From an uncultured Clostridia bacterium (GTDB taxonomy: Bacteria; Bacillota; Clostridia; Christensenellales; Borkfalkiaceae), in NCBI GenBank assembly GCA_904419075.1, contig CAJFQM010000010.1, positions 1 through 64,000 on the forward strand: a stretch of 64,000 nucleotides of DNA, in the 5' to 3' direction. Positions 1 to 7,631 of the stretch are shown piece by piece. A program made the translations under genes and the position numbers. The notes beneath the pieces were generated by a model. It had not been told where the DNA came from. It saw nothing but the letters and a program-made list of their open reading frames with translations, and searched no databases. Every line of letters begins with the position of its first letter. Positions within the stretch are counted from its first letter, which is position 1.

Positions 1-1
1 G

Positions 2-139
2 ACCGCGCTGTATCAAGTCATCAATACCGTGGTTGTGGGAGGAATTTCCATGATCATCTTCTTCCCCATTTTCAAGATTGTGTTTCCGGAAGGCGAAGCA
101 AAAAAGGGAAAAGCCGATCAGAAAGATTCCGAAAAATAA
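2..139 (+). CDS. C-terminal end of a membrane protein (partial)
   Basis: An open frame enters from the left edge and ends in TAA at 137-139, giving the last 45 residues of a protein. It contains a hydrophobic stretch of about 20 residues (VVVGGISMIIFFPIFKIV) that looks like a final transmembrane helix, followed by a short charged tail rich in Lys, Glu and Asp that would lie in the cytoplasm. Nothing in this fragment identifies the family; a transporter is plausible but not shown. A strong terminator follows at 174-219, so this is the end of a transcription unit. Confidence 0.6.
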   Translation, partial: TALYQVINTVVVGGISMIIFFPIFKIVFPEGEAKKGKADQKDSEK

Positions 140-173
140 AGAACGAAAGAATGAAAATTCAAAAAGTGAAGCC

Positions 174-219
174 AAACTCTTTTGTCCGAGATCTATCTCG
201 GACAAAGGAGTTTATTTTT
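174..219 (+). terminator. Rho-independent terminator of the upstream membrane protein gene
   Basis: Arms 181-192 and 195-206 are perfect reverse complements. The stem extends outward across one T-G pair (180/207) with 174-179 (AAACTC) against 208-213 (GAGTTT), about 19 pairs in all, and is followed by ATTTTTG. About 160 nt of sequence without a recognisable feature separates it from the next promoter. Confidence 0.8.
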
Positions 220-380
220 GTGTGTGACGGTAGATAAACATTTCACCATCATCGGGCAGGTCAATTATCTCTTTGCCCAAACGCACAGGCAACAGGTACG
301 AGATTTTTCGTCAGCAAAGCAGAAGTTTTCTGTGAATTATGAAAAACACGAATTTATTTTGCTTTGTTTCTTATTTTTAC

Positions 381-409
381 TTGACAATAGTACGAAACAG
401 TACTATAAT
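381..409 (+). promoter_or_regulatory. Consensus promoter of the marR gene
   Basis: TTGACA at 381-386 and TATAAT at 404-409 with a 17-bp spacer is a perfect vegetative-sigma promoter, 42 bp before the start codon at 451. The spacer and the initiation region carry inverted repeats (see the operator entry), so it is probably repressed by the protein it expresses. Confidence 0.85.
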
Positions 410-428
410 ATAATACGGTTTCGTACTA
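388..428 (+). promoter_or_regulatory. Inverted-repeat operator over the marR promoter
   Basis: TAGTACGAAAC at 388-398 and GTTTCGTACTA at 418-428 are exact 11-bp reverse complements that flank the -10 box. The left half also contains a tighter repeat, AGTAC at 389-393 against GTACT at 400-404. Binding here would block RNA polymerase. MarR proteins commonly bind such palindromes in their own promoters, so autoregulation is the likely role; that is inference. Confidence 0.65.
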
Positions 429-450
429 TAACAAATAAAAAGGGGCCGAC

Positions 451-927
451 ATGGAGACAATCAAAGAGAAAATCAGACGATACATGATTATCACGGAACG
501 CATTGACGAAATTTATTCGCATTTTTCCAAAGCGATGGGGATGAGCGAATCGGAGCTGTGTGTACTTTACTTATTGGACGGAGAGCCGTCTCTTTCGCAG
601 AGGCAGATTTGCGAACAGTGGCTGATTCCGAAAACGACGCTGAATACCATTATCAAGAAATATGAAAAGATCGGGTATATACAGTTCGAAAAAATTCCGA
701 ACAATCGGAAGGAAATGCGTCTTCGTCTGACGGTGAAAGGGAAAGAGTATGCCGCGACATTTCTTGAATCCATTTATCGGGCTGAGGATAAGGCTATGCG
801 GGAAACGCTGAAAAAGTACGGGGATTCCTTTATCGAGGCGAATGAATGTTTTGCCAAGGAACTGAAATCGGCTTTTGAAAAAGGGCTGAAATCTCAATCG
901 AACGGCGAAGAGAAGAAAGAGAATTGA
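451..927 (+). CDS. MarR family transcriptional regulator
   Basis: A 158-residue protein of normal MarR length. A dimerisation helix occupies roughly residues 1-35, followed by a winged helix-turn-helix at about 45-105, with the recognition region around LIPKTTLNTIIKKYEKIGYI and the wing around NRKEMRLRLTVKGKE. MarR proteins are dimeric regulators that usually repress exporter or stress genes and release DNA when a small ligand binds. The start is the ATG at 451, preceded by AGGGG. It lies 145 bp upstream of a two-gene ABC exporter on the same strand and probably controls it together with its own promoter. The ligand cannot be inferred. A longer reading starting at 182 in another frame crosses the terminator and promoter and was not used. 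Confidence 0.9.
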   Translation: METIKEKIRRYMIITERIDEIYSHFSKAMGMSESELCVLYLLDGEPSLSQRQICEQWLIPKTTLNTIIKKYEKIGYIQFEKIPNNRKEMRLRLTVKGKEYAATFLESIYRAEDKAMRETLKKYGDSFIEANECFAKELKSAFEKGLKSQSNGEEKKEN

Positions 928-1072
928 GGAAAATTTAACAATATGACGCATGGGAACGGGCGGTGAGACGGAGCGGATACGTGGAACGCTCGGTCGGACA
1001 TGCGGGAAAGATGGGAAATGCAGAGTGCATGAAGAAACGGAGAGAATTCAGAATTGGAATAATTGAGGTTAT

Positions 1073-2806
1073 ATGAGAATATTTCTGAAATTTTTGAAGC
1101 CCTATAAACGGCTTTGTTTTTTTACTGTTCTCGTTCTGGCGGTCGATGTGGTCGGGGCGTTGCTCATTCCGAAACTGACCGGAAGAATGATAGATGTGGG
1201 TGTGGGGAACCGCGATTACGAATTGATAATCCGAACCGGGTTGCTCATGCTCGGCGTGGCTTTGGCCGCGGGCGTAGGAACGCTCGCGGGCAGTTTTCTT
1301 TGCGCGCGGCTTTCAGCGAAACTCGGAAGGGATATACGCAACGCACTGTACGATAAAATTCTGCAATTTTCCGCGCAGGATATGGAGGAGTTCGGCACGG
1401 GATCGCTGATCACGCGCGCTTTGAATGATACGAATATCGTTCAGCAGGCGTTTGTCTTTTCCGTTCAAATGATTTTGCCGGTGCCGATTATTTGCGTGGC
1501 GGGAATCGTAATGGCGTTTTTGAGCGATTGGACGATGGGACTTTTATTATCGGGGGCGTCTGTCGTTTTGGTGATTTGCGCCCTTTTCGTCACGAAAAAA
1601 GCGTCGTTGATTTTTCGGAAATTACAGGAACATCTGGACAGAATCAATGTGGAAGTGCGCGAGAATATTACCGGCGTACGCGTGGTGAGAGCTTTTCATA
1701 AAGAAGAGTATGAAGAAGAACGCATGAACCGTACTTTCACGCATTACGCCGATACGGGGATTAAAGCCAATCGTCTGTTTGCGGGATTGGAGTGCCTTGC
1801 GTTCCTCATCATCAATCTATGTATCGTTCTCATTTTATGGTTGGGCGGAAATCGGATCGCGATCGGTGCGACCGCTTCGGGGCAGATCGAAATCGGCAAA
1901 CTTACCGAACAGATCGGGTATGCGACGCTCATTCTTTGGTATCTCATCATGGCGCAAATGGTCATTATTCTCCTGCCTCGCGCAAAAACTTGTCTGGGAC
2001 GTATCAATGCGGTTCTGACGCATGTTCCGCAGATCGCGGACGGGCGGAAAATTTCCGAAATGAAAGAATCGGAGGAAATCTGCCGTTTTGAAAATGCGAG
2101 TTTCCGCTTCGCCGACGCGGAGGAAGCGACGCTCGAAAATCTGAATTTTTCCTGTCGCTGCGGCGAAACGACGGCGATTATCGGCAGCACGGGCAGCGGA
2201 AAATCCACGATTGCCAAACTTCTGCTGAGATTTCACGAAATCACGGACGGAACTTTGATCTTTGAAGGGTGCGATATCCGCGGGATTCCCCAACACGCGC
2301 TTCGGGAAAAGGTGGCCTATGTCCCTCAGAAAGCGTGGCTGTTTTCAGGCACGATAGAGAGTAATTTGCGTTACGGCAATGAAAACGCGACTCAAGAGGA
2401 TATGGAACGCGCTTTGAAAATCGCGCAGGCGGACTTCGTGAACCGTTTGCCTGACGGAATTCTTTCCCGCGTCGCGCAGGGCGGTTCTAATTTCTCGGGC
2501 GGACAGAAACAAAGGCTTTCCATTGCCAGAGCGCTTGTCAAAAAGGCCGATTTATATATTTTCGACGACAGTTTTTCCGCGCTCGACTTTAAGACGGACG
2601 CCGCGCTTCGGCACGCGCTTGCGCGCGAGATAAAGGATTCGGCCGTACTCATTATCGCTCAGCGCGTAAATACCATTCTCAACGCCGATAATATCATCGT
2701 TCTGGAAGAGGGGAGAATCGTCGGAATGGGGCGGCACGATTTTCTCATGGAGACCTGCCCCGTGTATGCGGATATCGCAAAATCTCAGATGAAAGGAGGC
2801 GCCTGA
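1073..2806 (+). CDS. ABC exporter half-transporter, subunit with degenerate ATP site
   Basis: A 577-residue type IV ABC exporter subunit: transmembrane domain with six predicted helices (about residues 15-300) and a nucleotide-binding domain (about 335-570). Walker A GSTGSGKST starts near residue 371, the signature is FSGGQKQR, and Walker B runs into IFDDS around 498-499, so the usual catalytic Glu after the Walker B Asp is Asp here. That is the hallmark of the non-catalytic half of heterodimeric exporters of the BmrCD/TM287-288 type. The next gene begins 4 bp downstream and keeps the Glu, so the two form one pump in the membrane. Substrate is unknown; control by the upstream MarR protein suggests a toxic compound. 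The 145 bp between marR and this gene hold no clear terminator or promoter. Confidence 0.92.
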   Translation: MRIFLKFLKPYKRLCFFTVLVLAVDVVGALLIPKLTGRMIDVGVGNRDYELIIRTGLLMLGVALAAGVGTLAGSFLCARLSAKLGRDIRNALYDKILQFSAQDMEEFGTGSLITRALNDTNIVQQAFVFSVQMILPVPIICVAGIVMAFLSDWTMGLLLSGASVVLVICALFVTKKASLIFRKLQEHLDRINVEVRENITGVRVVRAFHKEEYEEERMNRTFTHYADTGIKANRLFAGLECLAFLIINLCIVLILWLGGNRIAIGATASGQIEIGKLTEQIGYATLILWYLIMAQMVIILLPRAKTCLGRINAVLTHVPQIADGRKISEMKESEEICRFENASFRFADAEEATLENLNFSCRCGETTAIIGSTGSGKSTIAKLLLRFHEITDGTLIFEGCDIRGIPQHALREKVAYVPQKAWLFSGTIESNLRYGNENATQEDMERALKIAQADFVNRLPDGILSRVAQGGSNFSGGQKQRLSIARALVKKADLYIFDDSFSALDFKTDAALRHALAREIKDSAVLIIAQRVNTILNADNIIVLEEGRIVGMGRHDFLMETCPVYADIAKSQMKGGA

Positions 2807-2809
2807 TTC

Positions 2810-4648
2810 ATGGAAGAAAATAAGGATTTGGAACGAGTAAATTCCGATAGCTTCTCCGACGATTTTTCCGTCGAGGTCGCCGCGCATCCCTGGCGGGTCG
2901 TCAAACGATTGTGGAAATCCGTCGAGGACCAGCGCCTCAAACTTGCCGTCGTCGTTTTCTCCGTCATTCTCTATACGGCGCTCTCTATCGCGGCACCCGC
3001 TTACAGCGCCGTAATCATCGACCTCCTGTTCGATAATATTCAGGCATGCATCGAGGCGGGAACGGTGTTTGCCGTGTCCTGGGGAAACGTCGGCATACAG
3101 ATTTTTCTCCTGTTGCTCTTGTATCTCGGCGCGTGGGGCTTTTATACCCTTCAATCTTTCCTGATGGCGAATTTTGCCGAGCGCCTTTGTCTGCGCCTGC
3201 GCAGAGAGATCAGCGAAAAAGTCAATCGTCTGCCGCTGTCCTATTTCGATCGTCATAAAGTCGGCTCGGTATTGAGTTATTCCACCAACGACCTCGACAA
3301 GGTTTCGGAATCATTACAGACGGGTATGCTCAAATTATTTTCCGCAATAGGTCTCATTGTCGGTTCGATTGCCATGATGTTCGTTTATCATTGGATGCTG
3401 ACTCTGATCTTCTTGGGCGTGACGTTGTTCGCCATGGTCGTGACGCAGATTTTTACGAAAAAGACAATGCGCTATGCCGCTCGTCGGCAGGAGCGCATGA
3501 GCGAAGTGACCGGTCTCGTGGAAGAAGGCTTTTCGGGACATACGATTATCCGCGCTTACAATCAGGAGGGAAACAGTGCCGCTCGGTTCCGTGAAGCCAC
3601 GGAGGCGCTCGCGCGGGCGTCTGAAAAATCGGATTTCATGATCAATGCCATCAATCCGGCTATACGGTTGATCAATCGGCTCGGGCAGGTCGGAATCGCC
3701 GTGATTGCGGGAAAATTGCTGATCGACGGCGTCCTTTCTCCCGGCGTGATTCAAGCGTTTTTTCAATATCTCAATCAGGCGGGAGAGCCTTTGACCGAAG
3801 CGTCGTATATGATCAATTCCATGCAGTCGGCGCTCGCTTCTCTCGAACGAATCTACGATATGCTGGACGAACCCGAAATTGCGCCCGATCCAGAAAATCC
3901 CTCCGACGTCCTTTCGGCCGAAGGAAAAATCGAATTCCGAAACGTAAAGTTCGGGTATTCTCCGGATTGCATTTTGATGAAAGATATCAGCTTTACGGCG
4001 CATCCCGGTCAAAAAATCGCCGTCGTGGGAAGTACGGGCGCGGGCAAAACGACTTTGATCAACTTACTCATGCGGTTTTATGAAGTAAACGGCGGCGCAA
4101 TTTTTCTCGACGGAAAGAATACGGCGGATATGACGTATGCGGGACTTCGGAGCAACTTCGGCATGGTTTTGCAGGATACATGGCTGTTTGAGGGGACGAT
4201 TGCGGAAAATATCGCCTACGGAAAGCCGAATGCGACCGAAAAAGAGATAGAGGAAGCCGCCAAGGCCGCCCGAGTCGATTTCTTCGTACATACACTTCCG
4301 CACGGCTACGATACCGTTCTTTCCAATGAAGCGGAAAATATTTCCGCGGGACAAAGGCAGCTCCTTACGATTGCGCGTGTATTTTTATGCGACCCGCCCG
4401 TGCTCATTCTCGACGAAGCGACCTCGAGTGTGGATACCCGCACGGAAATGGAAATCGGCAAGGCGATGAAAGCGCTCATGAAGAACAGAACCAGCTTTGT
4501 CATCGCGCACCGCCTTTCCACCATCGTCGACGCGGATCTGATTCTCGTCATGGAAAACGGAAATATTATAGAACAAGGGACTCATCAGAGCCTTTTAGAA
4601 ACGAATGGGGCCTATGCGACCCTCTATAACAGTCAGTTCGCCGTCTGA
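2810..4648 (+). CDS. ABC exporter half-transporter, catalytically complete subunit
   Basis: A 612-residue membrane-spanning ABC exporter subunit with an N-terminal extension of about 50 residues, six predicted helices (about 60-350) and an ATPase domain (about 370-605). Walker A GSTGAGKTT starts near residue 407, the signature is ISAGQRQ, and Walker B is LILDEATSSVD with the catalytic Glu at about 536. It complements the degenerate site of the subunit encoded just upstream, as expected for a heterodimer with one hydrolytic site. The signature ISAGQ rather than LSGGQ is a further asymmetry known in such pairs. The start ATG overlaps the RBS region at the end of the previous gene (GGAGG near 2794), so translation is probably coupled. 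A perfect hairpin terminator follows. Confidence 0.92.
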   Translation: MEENKDLERVNSDSFSDDFSVEVAAHPWRVVKRLWKSVEDQRLKLAVVVFSVILYTALSIAAPAYSAVIIDLLFDNIQACIEAGTVFAVSWGNVGIQIFLLLLLYLGAWGFYTLQSFLMANFAERLCLRLRREISEKVNRLPLSYFDRHKVGSVLSYSTNDLDKVSESLQTGMLKLFSAIGLIVGSIAMMFVYHWMLTLIFLGVTLFAMVVTQIFTKKTMRYAARRQERMSEVTGLVEEGFSGHTIIRAYNQEGNSAARFREATEALARASEKSDFMINAINPAIRLINRLGQVGIAVIAGKLLIDGVLSPGVIQAFFQYLNQAGEPLTEASYMINSMQSALASLERIYDMLDEPEIAPDPENPSDVLSAEGKIEFRNVKFGYSPDCILMKDISFTAHPGQKIAVVGSTGAGKTTLINLLMRFYEVNGGAIFLDGKNTADMTYAGLRSNFGMVLQDTWLFEGTIAENIAYGKPNATEKEIEEAAKAARVDFFVHTLPHGYDTVLSNEAENISAGQRQLLTIARVFLCDPPVLILDEATSSVDTRTEMEIGKAMKALMKNRTSFVIAHRLSTIVDADLILVMENGNIIEQGTHQSLLETNGAYATLYNSQFAV

Positions 4649-4667
4649 CGAAGACTTCTTACATGAA

Positions 4668-4712
4668 ACACCCGCGGAGAGATAAAAAATCTCTCCGCGG
4701 GTGTTGCGTTTT
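4668..4712 (+). terminator. Bidirectional terminator between the exporter and lacI
   Basis: A 16-bp perfect stem, 4668-4683 against 4689-4704, with an AAAAA loop and a following GCGTTTTTG. It separates two convergent genes (ends at 4648 and 4744) and can serve both. Confidence 0.9.
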
Positions 4713-4743
4713 TGTACGGAATCGTTGCGCATCTTTCCCGCTG

Positions 4744-5733
4744 TCAGACTTTAATCCCTTTAAGAGATTCGACCAAACAATCGTTTCTGAGGGAAAGATT
4801 CTGGGGAATGCTCACTTTGCGGATTCCGTTTTCCTGCGAACAGATCACCGTCTTGATGGCGTCCGCAAGAATGGCGGAATTTTGCCGTATCGCCGAAATG
4901 GAAAAAAATTGCAGCCAACGATTGTCGTCAAAAGTAATGAAACGTACGTTCGAGAGCTGTTTGCGAATGATGTGCGAGAGGACTTCCAATCCCGCCACAT
5001 TGGTTGCCGTGATGATTCCGTCGGGGGAAAATTCGTCGATGGCTTCGGAAAGCACGGCAGTGTCATAGTCGATCAGGGGAAAGCGAAGAATTTTATATAC
5101 GGCTCGGCTGTCTTTGAGCGCCTGTAAAAATCCCGTGCTTCTGTCGGGACGAACTTTTCCCGATTCCAGATATCGGTATTCCACATCGACGAGCAGCAGT
5201 CTGCGGCAACCGAGTTCCAATAATTTTTCCGCGGCCTGTTTACAGCCCGATTCGTCGTCGTTGATGATCGTATCCAGATCGTCATAGATATCGCGGAAGA
5301 GCTGGATTACCTTGATTCCGTTTTTCTTGGCTACCCGTATGATTTCCGCGTTCTGCTTGCTGGCAGGGGTGAAGAATATGGCGGAAACGCGGCTGGCTAT
5401 CAATGACCGGAAACATGTTTCCTCGTCTACCGGATTTTCGGAACTGAAGGCTATGACCAGATTCATTCCGTTTTCATTGAGCATTTTCTCTATGTCCGAA
5501 AGAATACTGAAATAATATTCATTGTTGCTGTCGGAAATAATAAATCCCACCGTCTTCATGGTGTTTTTTTTCAACTGCTGTGCCGTCGAGTTCGCTATAT
5601 AACCCAATTCCGCGGCCGCGCGAAAGACGTTTTTATGCGTCTCGCTGCTTATGTAACCGATTTGCCTGAGTGCGCGCGAGGCCGTCGAAGGCGATACTTT
5701 CGCGCGGCTGGCAACGTCTTTTATGGTAATCAT
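4744..5733 (-). CDS. LacI family transcriptional repressor
   Basis: A 329-residue LacI/GalR regulator. The N-terminus MITIKDVASRAKVSPSTASR is the canonical LacI helix-turn-helix and hinge, and the rest (about 60-329) is a periplasmic-binding-protein-like sugar-sensing domain. I chose the ATG at 5733: it places the HTH at the very N-terminus and has GGGGG upstream, while a longer reading from 5907 would add 58 unrelated residues and start beyond the gene's own promoter. It is divergent from the GH32 operon, whose leader contains two CAAACGTTTG palindromes, the classic LacI-family operator core. It therefore most likely represses the operon until a fructose- or sucrose-type sugar binds; the inducer is inferred. 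Confidence 0.92.
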   Translation of the reverse strand: MITIKDVASRAKVSPSTASRALRQIGYISSETHKNVFRAAAELGYIANSTAQQLKKNTMKTVGFIISDSNNEYYFSILSDIEKMLNENGMNLVIAFSSENPVDEETCFRSLIASRVSAIFFTPASKQNAEIIRVAKKNGIKVIQLFRDIYDDLDTIINDDESGCKQAAEKLLELGCRRLLLVDVEYRYLESGKVRPDRSTGFLQALKDSRAVYKILRFPLIDYDTAVLSEAIDEFSPDGIITATNVAGLEVLSHIIRKQLSNVRFITFDDNRWLQFFSISAIRQNSAILADAIKTVICSQENGIRKVSIPQNLSLRNDCLVESLKGIKV

Positions 5734-5776
5734 TTTGTGTTTACCCCCGCAAAAAATGAATTTCTGTATATTTTGA

Positions 5777-5805
5777 ATTATAGCAAATCGGATAAACTTT
5801 GTAAA
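5777..5805 (-). promoter_or_regulatory. lacI promoter
   Basis: Read on the minus strand, TTTACA (5800-5805) and TATAAT (5777-5782) are 17 bp apart, with TGC directly before the -10 box (extended -10). It lies about 45 bp before the chosen lacI start and supports that start over the longer reading. Confidence 0.7.
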
Positions 5806-5870
5806 GCAAAAAAAATCCGAATCGCTCTTTTGTGTTAAAAAAATTGTCGAAAAAATTTTTAAAATCCCTA

Positions 5871-5899
5871 TTGACAAAATTAAAAGTATATGATATACT
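5871..5899 (+). promoter_or_regulatory. Promoter of the GH32/Opp operon
   Basis: TTGACA at 5871-5876 and TATACT at 5894-5899 with a 17-bp spacer. Transcription should begin near 5906, immediately before the first LacI-type operator. Confidence 0.85.
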
Positions 5900-5911
5900 A
5901 AAATCAAGATA

Positions 5912-5921
5912 CAAACGTTTG
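5912..5921 (+). promoter_or_regulatory. LacI-family operator O1
   Basis: The perfect palindrome CAAACGTTTG lies just downstream of the predicted transcription start of the GH32 operon. Its right flank (CATATC) is the same as at the second operator 55 bp further on. Confidence 0.8.
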
Positions 5922-5964
5922 CATATCGTTTTTTGTCAAATGATTATTATTTTTTTGTAAAATG

Positions 5965-5978
5965 TGCAAACGTTTGCA
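5965..5978 (+). promoter_or_regulatory. LacI-family operator O2
   Basis: The 14-bp perfect palindrome TGCAAACGTTTGCA has its centre 55 bp from that of O1, a little over five helical turns. Two sites on nearly the same DNA face allow cooperative binding or looping. Its position argues against starting the GH32 protein at the ATG at 5962. Confidence 0.8.
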
Positions 5979-6009
5979 TATCAAAAAAGAAGATTTAACG
6001 GAGGTAATG

Positions 6010-7425
6010 ATGTTTTATAGGGCACCCGGGAAAGCGGTATGTGCGGATGTGATACCGTTTTTCGAGGACGGAGAGTTCAAATTGTTTTATCTGAGGGATT
6101 ACCGAGATATCGAAGCGCACGGAGAGGGATGTCCGTGGTGTCTGTTGACCACGAAGGATCTCGTGCACTATGAGGACAAAGGACCGGTACTTTTGCGCGG
6201 GAAGGAAGACGAGCAGGACTTGTACGTTTTCACGGGTTGCTGTATCAAAGCGGGCGAAGAGTACGTTATTTATTATACCGGACATAACCCGCATCTGCGG
6301 GCGAAAGGTTTTCCCGAACAAAAGATTCTGCGGGCGACCAGCCGCGACCTTATTCATTGGGAAAAAGATAAATCTTTCGTGTTTGCGGCACCCGATTGGC
6401 TGGAAATGCACGATTTTCGCGATCCGTTCGTATTTTTCGACGAGGAAAAGAAAAAGTATTGCATGCTTATCGCGGGGAGACTGAAAAACGAAGATCCTGT
6501 ATTCAGCAAGGGCGTGACGCTCATCGCGTATTCCGACGACCTTCTGCATTGGGAAGTGGACAAGGAACCTTTTTTTGCTCCGCATGCCTACTTCACGCAC
6601 GAGTGTCCCGATTTGTTCAAGATGGGAGATTGGTGGTATCTCGTGTTCAGTGAATTTACCGATAAAATCGTGACGACGTATCGCATGAGCCGTTCCCCTT
6701 ACGGGCCGTGGATTTCTCCGAAAGTGAACAATTTTGACGGCCATGCCTTCTATGCGGCGAAGAGCGTTTCGGACGGCCGTCGGAGAATTCTGTTCGGCTG
6801 GAACTGTATCAAGCTCGGAGAAAAAGACGGGGCGCCCTGGCAGTGGGGCGGAACCATTATTCCCCATGAAATCGTGCAGGAAAAGGACGGCACTCTGAAC
6901 GTGAAGTGCCCCGATGAAATTGCGGCGCAATACGATACGGAGCTGCCGATCGAGGAAGGAAGGCGGCTTGGCAACGTACAGCGAGAGGAGGGTGCCAAAT
7001 ATTCGCTCGGCGGAGAAGGAAAAAGTCTGATCCATCTCGGAAATCTTCCCGAAAACGGAAAGATTGAAATGACGTTTACCGCCTCGGACGATCGCGGAGA
7101 TTTCGGAGTATACATGCGGGCGGACGAAGAATTGGATTCTTTCTATGCCGTAAAGTTCGAGCCGCGCTTTAACCGTTTGGCTTTGGATATTCAGCCCCGC
7201 GAGGACAATACGAGACATACCCAGATCGATGTGGAAAGATATTGTCCGATTCGGGCGGGCGAGAAAAACAAGCTGCTGATTATTTTTGAAGGAAGCGTAT
7301 TGGAGGTATACGTAAACGACAAAGTCGCCATGAGTGCGCGCATGTTTGACCGAAAAGAAGGAAAATTCGGGGTTTTTGCGCACAATACGAATGTACGTTT
7401 TGAAAATATAAAACTTTATCGATAA
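6010..7425 (+). CDS. Glycoside hydrolase family 32 (fructan/sucrose-type beta-fructosidase)
   Basis: A 471-residue protein without a signal peptide, hence cytoplasmic. The five-bladed propeller of GH32 spans about residues 1-320, with the three catalytic carboxylates visible: Asp13 in ADVIPFF (the variant of the WMNDPN motif), Asp138 in FRDPF (transition-state stabiliser) and Glu198 in HECPDLF (acid/base). A C-terminal beta-sandwich (about 330-471) follows. GH32 enzymes hydrolyse beta-fructosyl bonds in sucrose, inulin or levan. I chose the ATG at 6010 because GGAGG lies at 6000-6004; the ATG at 6007 is too close and the one at 5962 sits in an operator. It is the first gene of a LacI-controlled operon that also encodes two GH32-like lipoproteins and an importer. 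The exact substrate is not shown by the sequence. Confidence 0.9.
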   Translation: MFYRAPGKAVCADVIPFFEDGEFKLFYLRDYRDIEAHGEGCPWCLLTTKDLVHYEDKGPVLLRGKEDEQDLYVFTGCCIKAGEEYVIYYTGHNPHLRAKGFPEQKILRATSRDLIHWEKDKSFVFAAPDWLEMHDFRDPFVFFDEEKKKYCMLIAGRLKNEDPVFSKGVTLIAYSDDLLHWEVDKEPFFAPHAYFTHECPDLFKMGDWWYLVFSEFTDKIVTTYRMSRSPYGPWISPKVNNFDGHAFYAAKSVSDGRRRILFGWNCIKLGEKDGAPWQWGGTIIPHEIVQEKDGTLNVKCPDEIAAQYDTELPIEEGRRLGNVQREEGAKYSLGGEGKSLIHLGNLPENGKIEMTFTASDDRGDFGVYMRADEELDSFYAVKFEPRFNRLALDIQPREDNTRHTQIDVERYCPIRAGEKNKLLIIFEGSVLEVYVNDKVAMSARMFDRKEGKFGVFAHNTNVRFENIKLYR

Positions 7426-7436
7426 GGAGGGCCGAT

Positions 7437-7631
7437 ATGAGAAGCACATTGATGTCGTTTGCGGTAAAGGCGGCGTTGTTCCTTTTAATTGCCAATATCG
7501 TTATGCTGATATTTGTGCCGTTCGGTACGGCGGAATGGTATATTACGATCATTTCCGCCGGACTGATGACGGTATTGATTGCCGTCGTCAAAGTAATATC
7601 CGTTATACGGGGGAGGAAGAACAGGGAATGA
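7437..7631 (+). CDS. Small two-helix membrane protein, unknown function
   Basis: A 64-residue protein with a strong RBS (AAGGAGGG) 11 bp after the GH32 gene. Two hydrophobic segments (about residues 8-28 and 32-56) form a helical hairpin separated by PFGTAEW, ending in a basic tail RGRKNRE. Its stop overlaps the start of the next gene (ATGA at 7628-7631), so it is translationally coupled to the GH32-like lipoprotein. I do not recognise the family. The context suggests a membrane accessory of the surface enzyme or simply a coupling cistron. Confidence 0.75.
   Translation: MRSTLMSFAVKAALFLLIANIVMLIFVPFGTAEWYITIISAGLMTVLIAVVKVISVIRGRKNRE

Noticed and set aside
182..487. 101-residue open frame on the plus strand before marR
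   Set aside because: It starts at the upstream terminator, crosses the marR promoter and operator, and overlaps the marR start in another frame. The sequence is low in complexity and has no RBS.
5962..6009. Longer N-terminus for the GH32 protein starting at 5962
   Set aside because: That ATG overlaps the LacI operator and has no RBS; GGAGG at 6000-6004 points to 6010.
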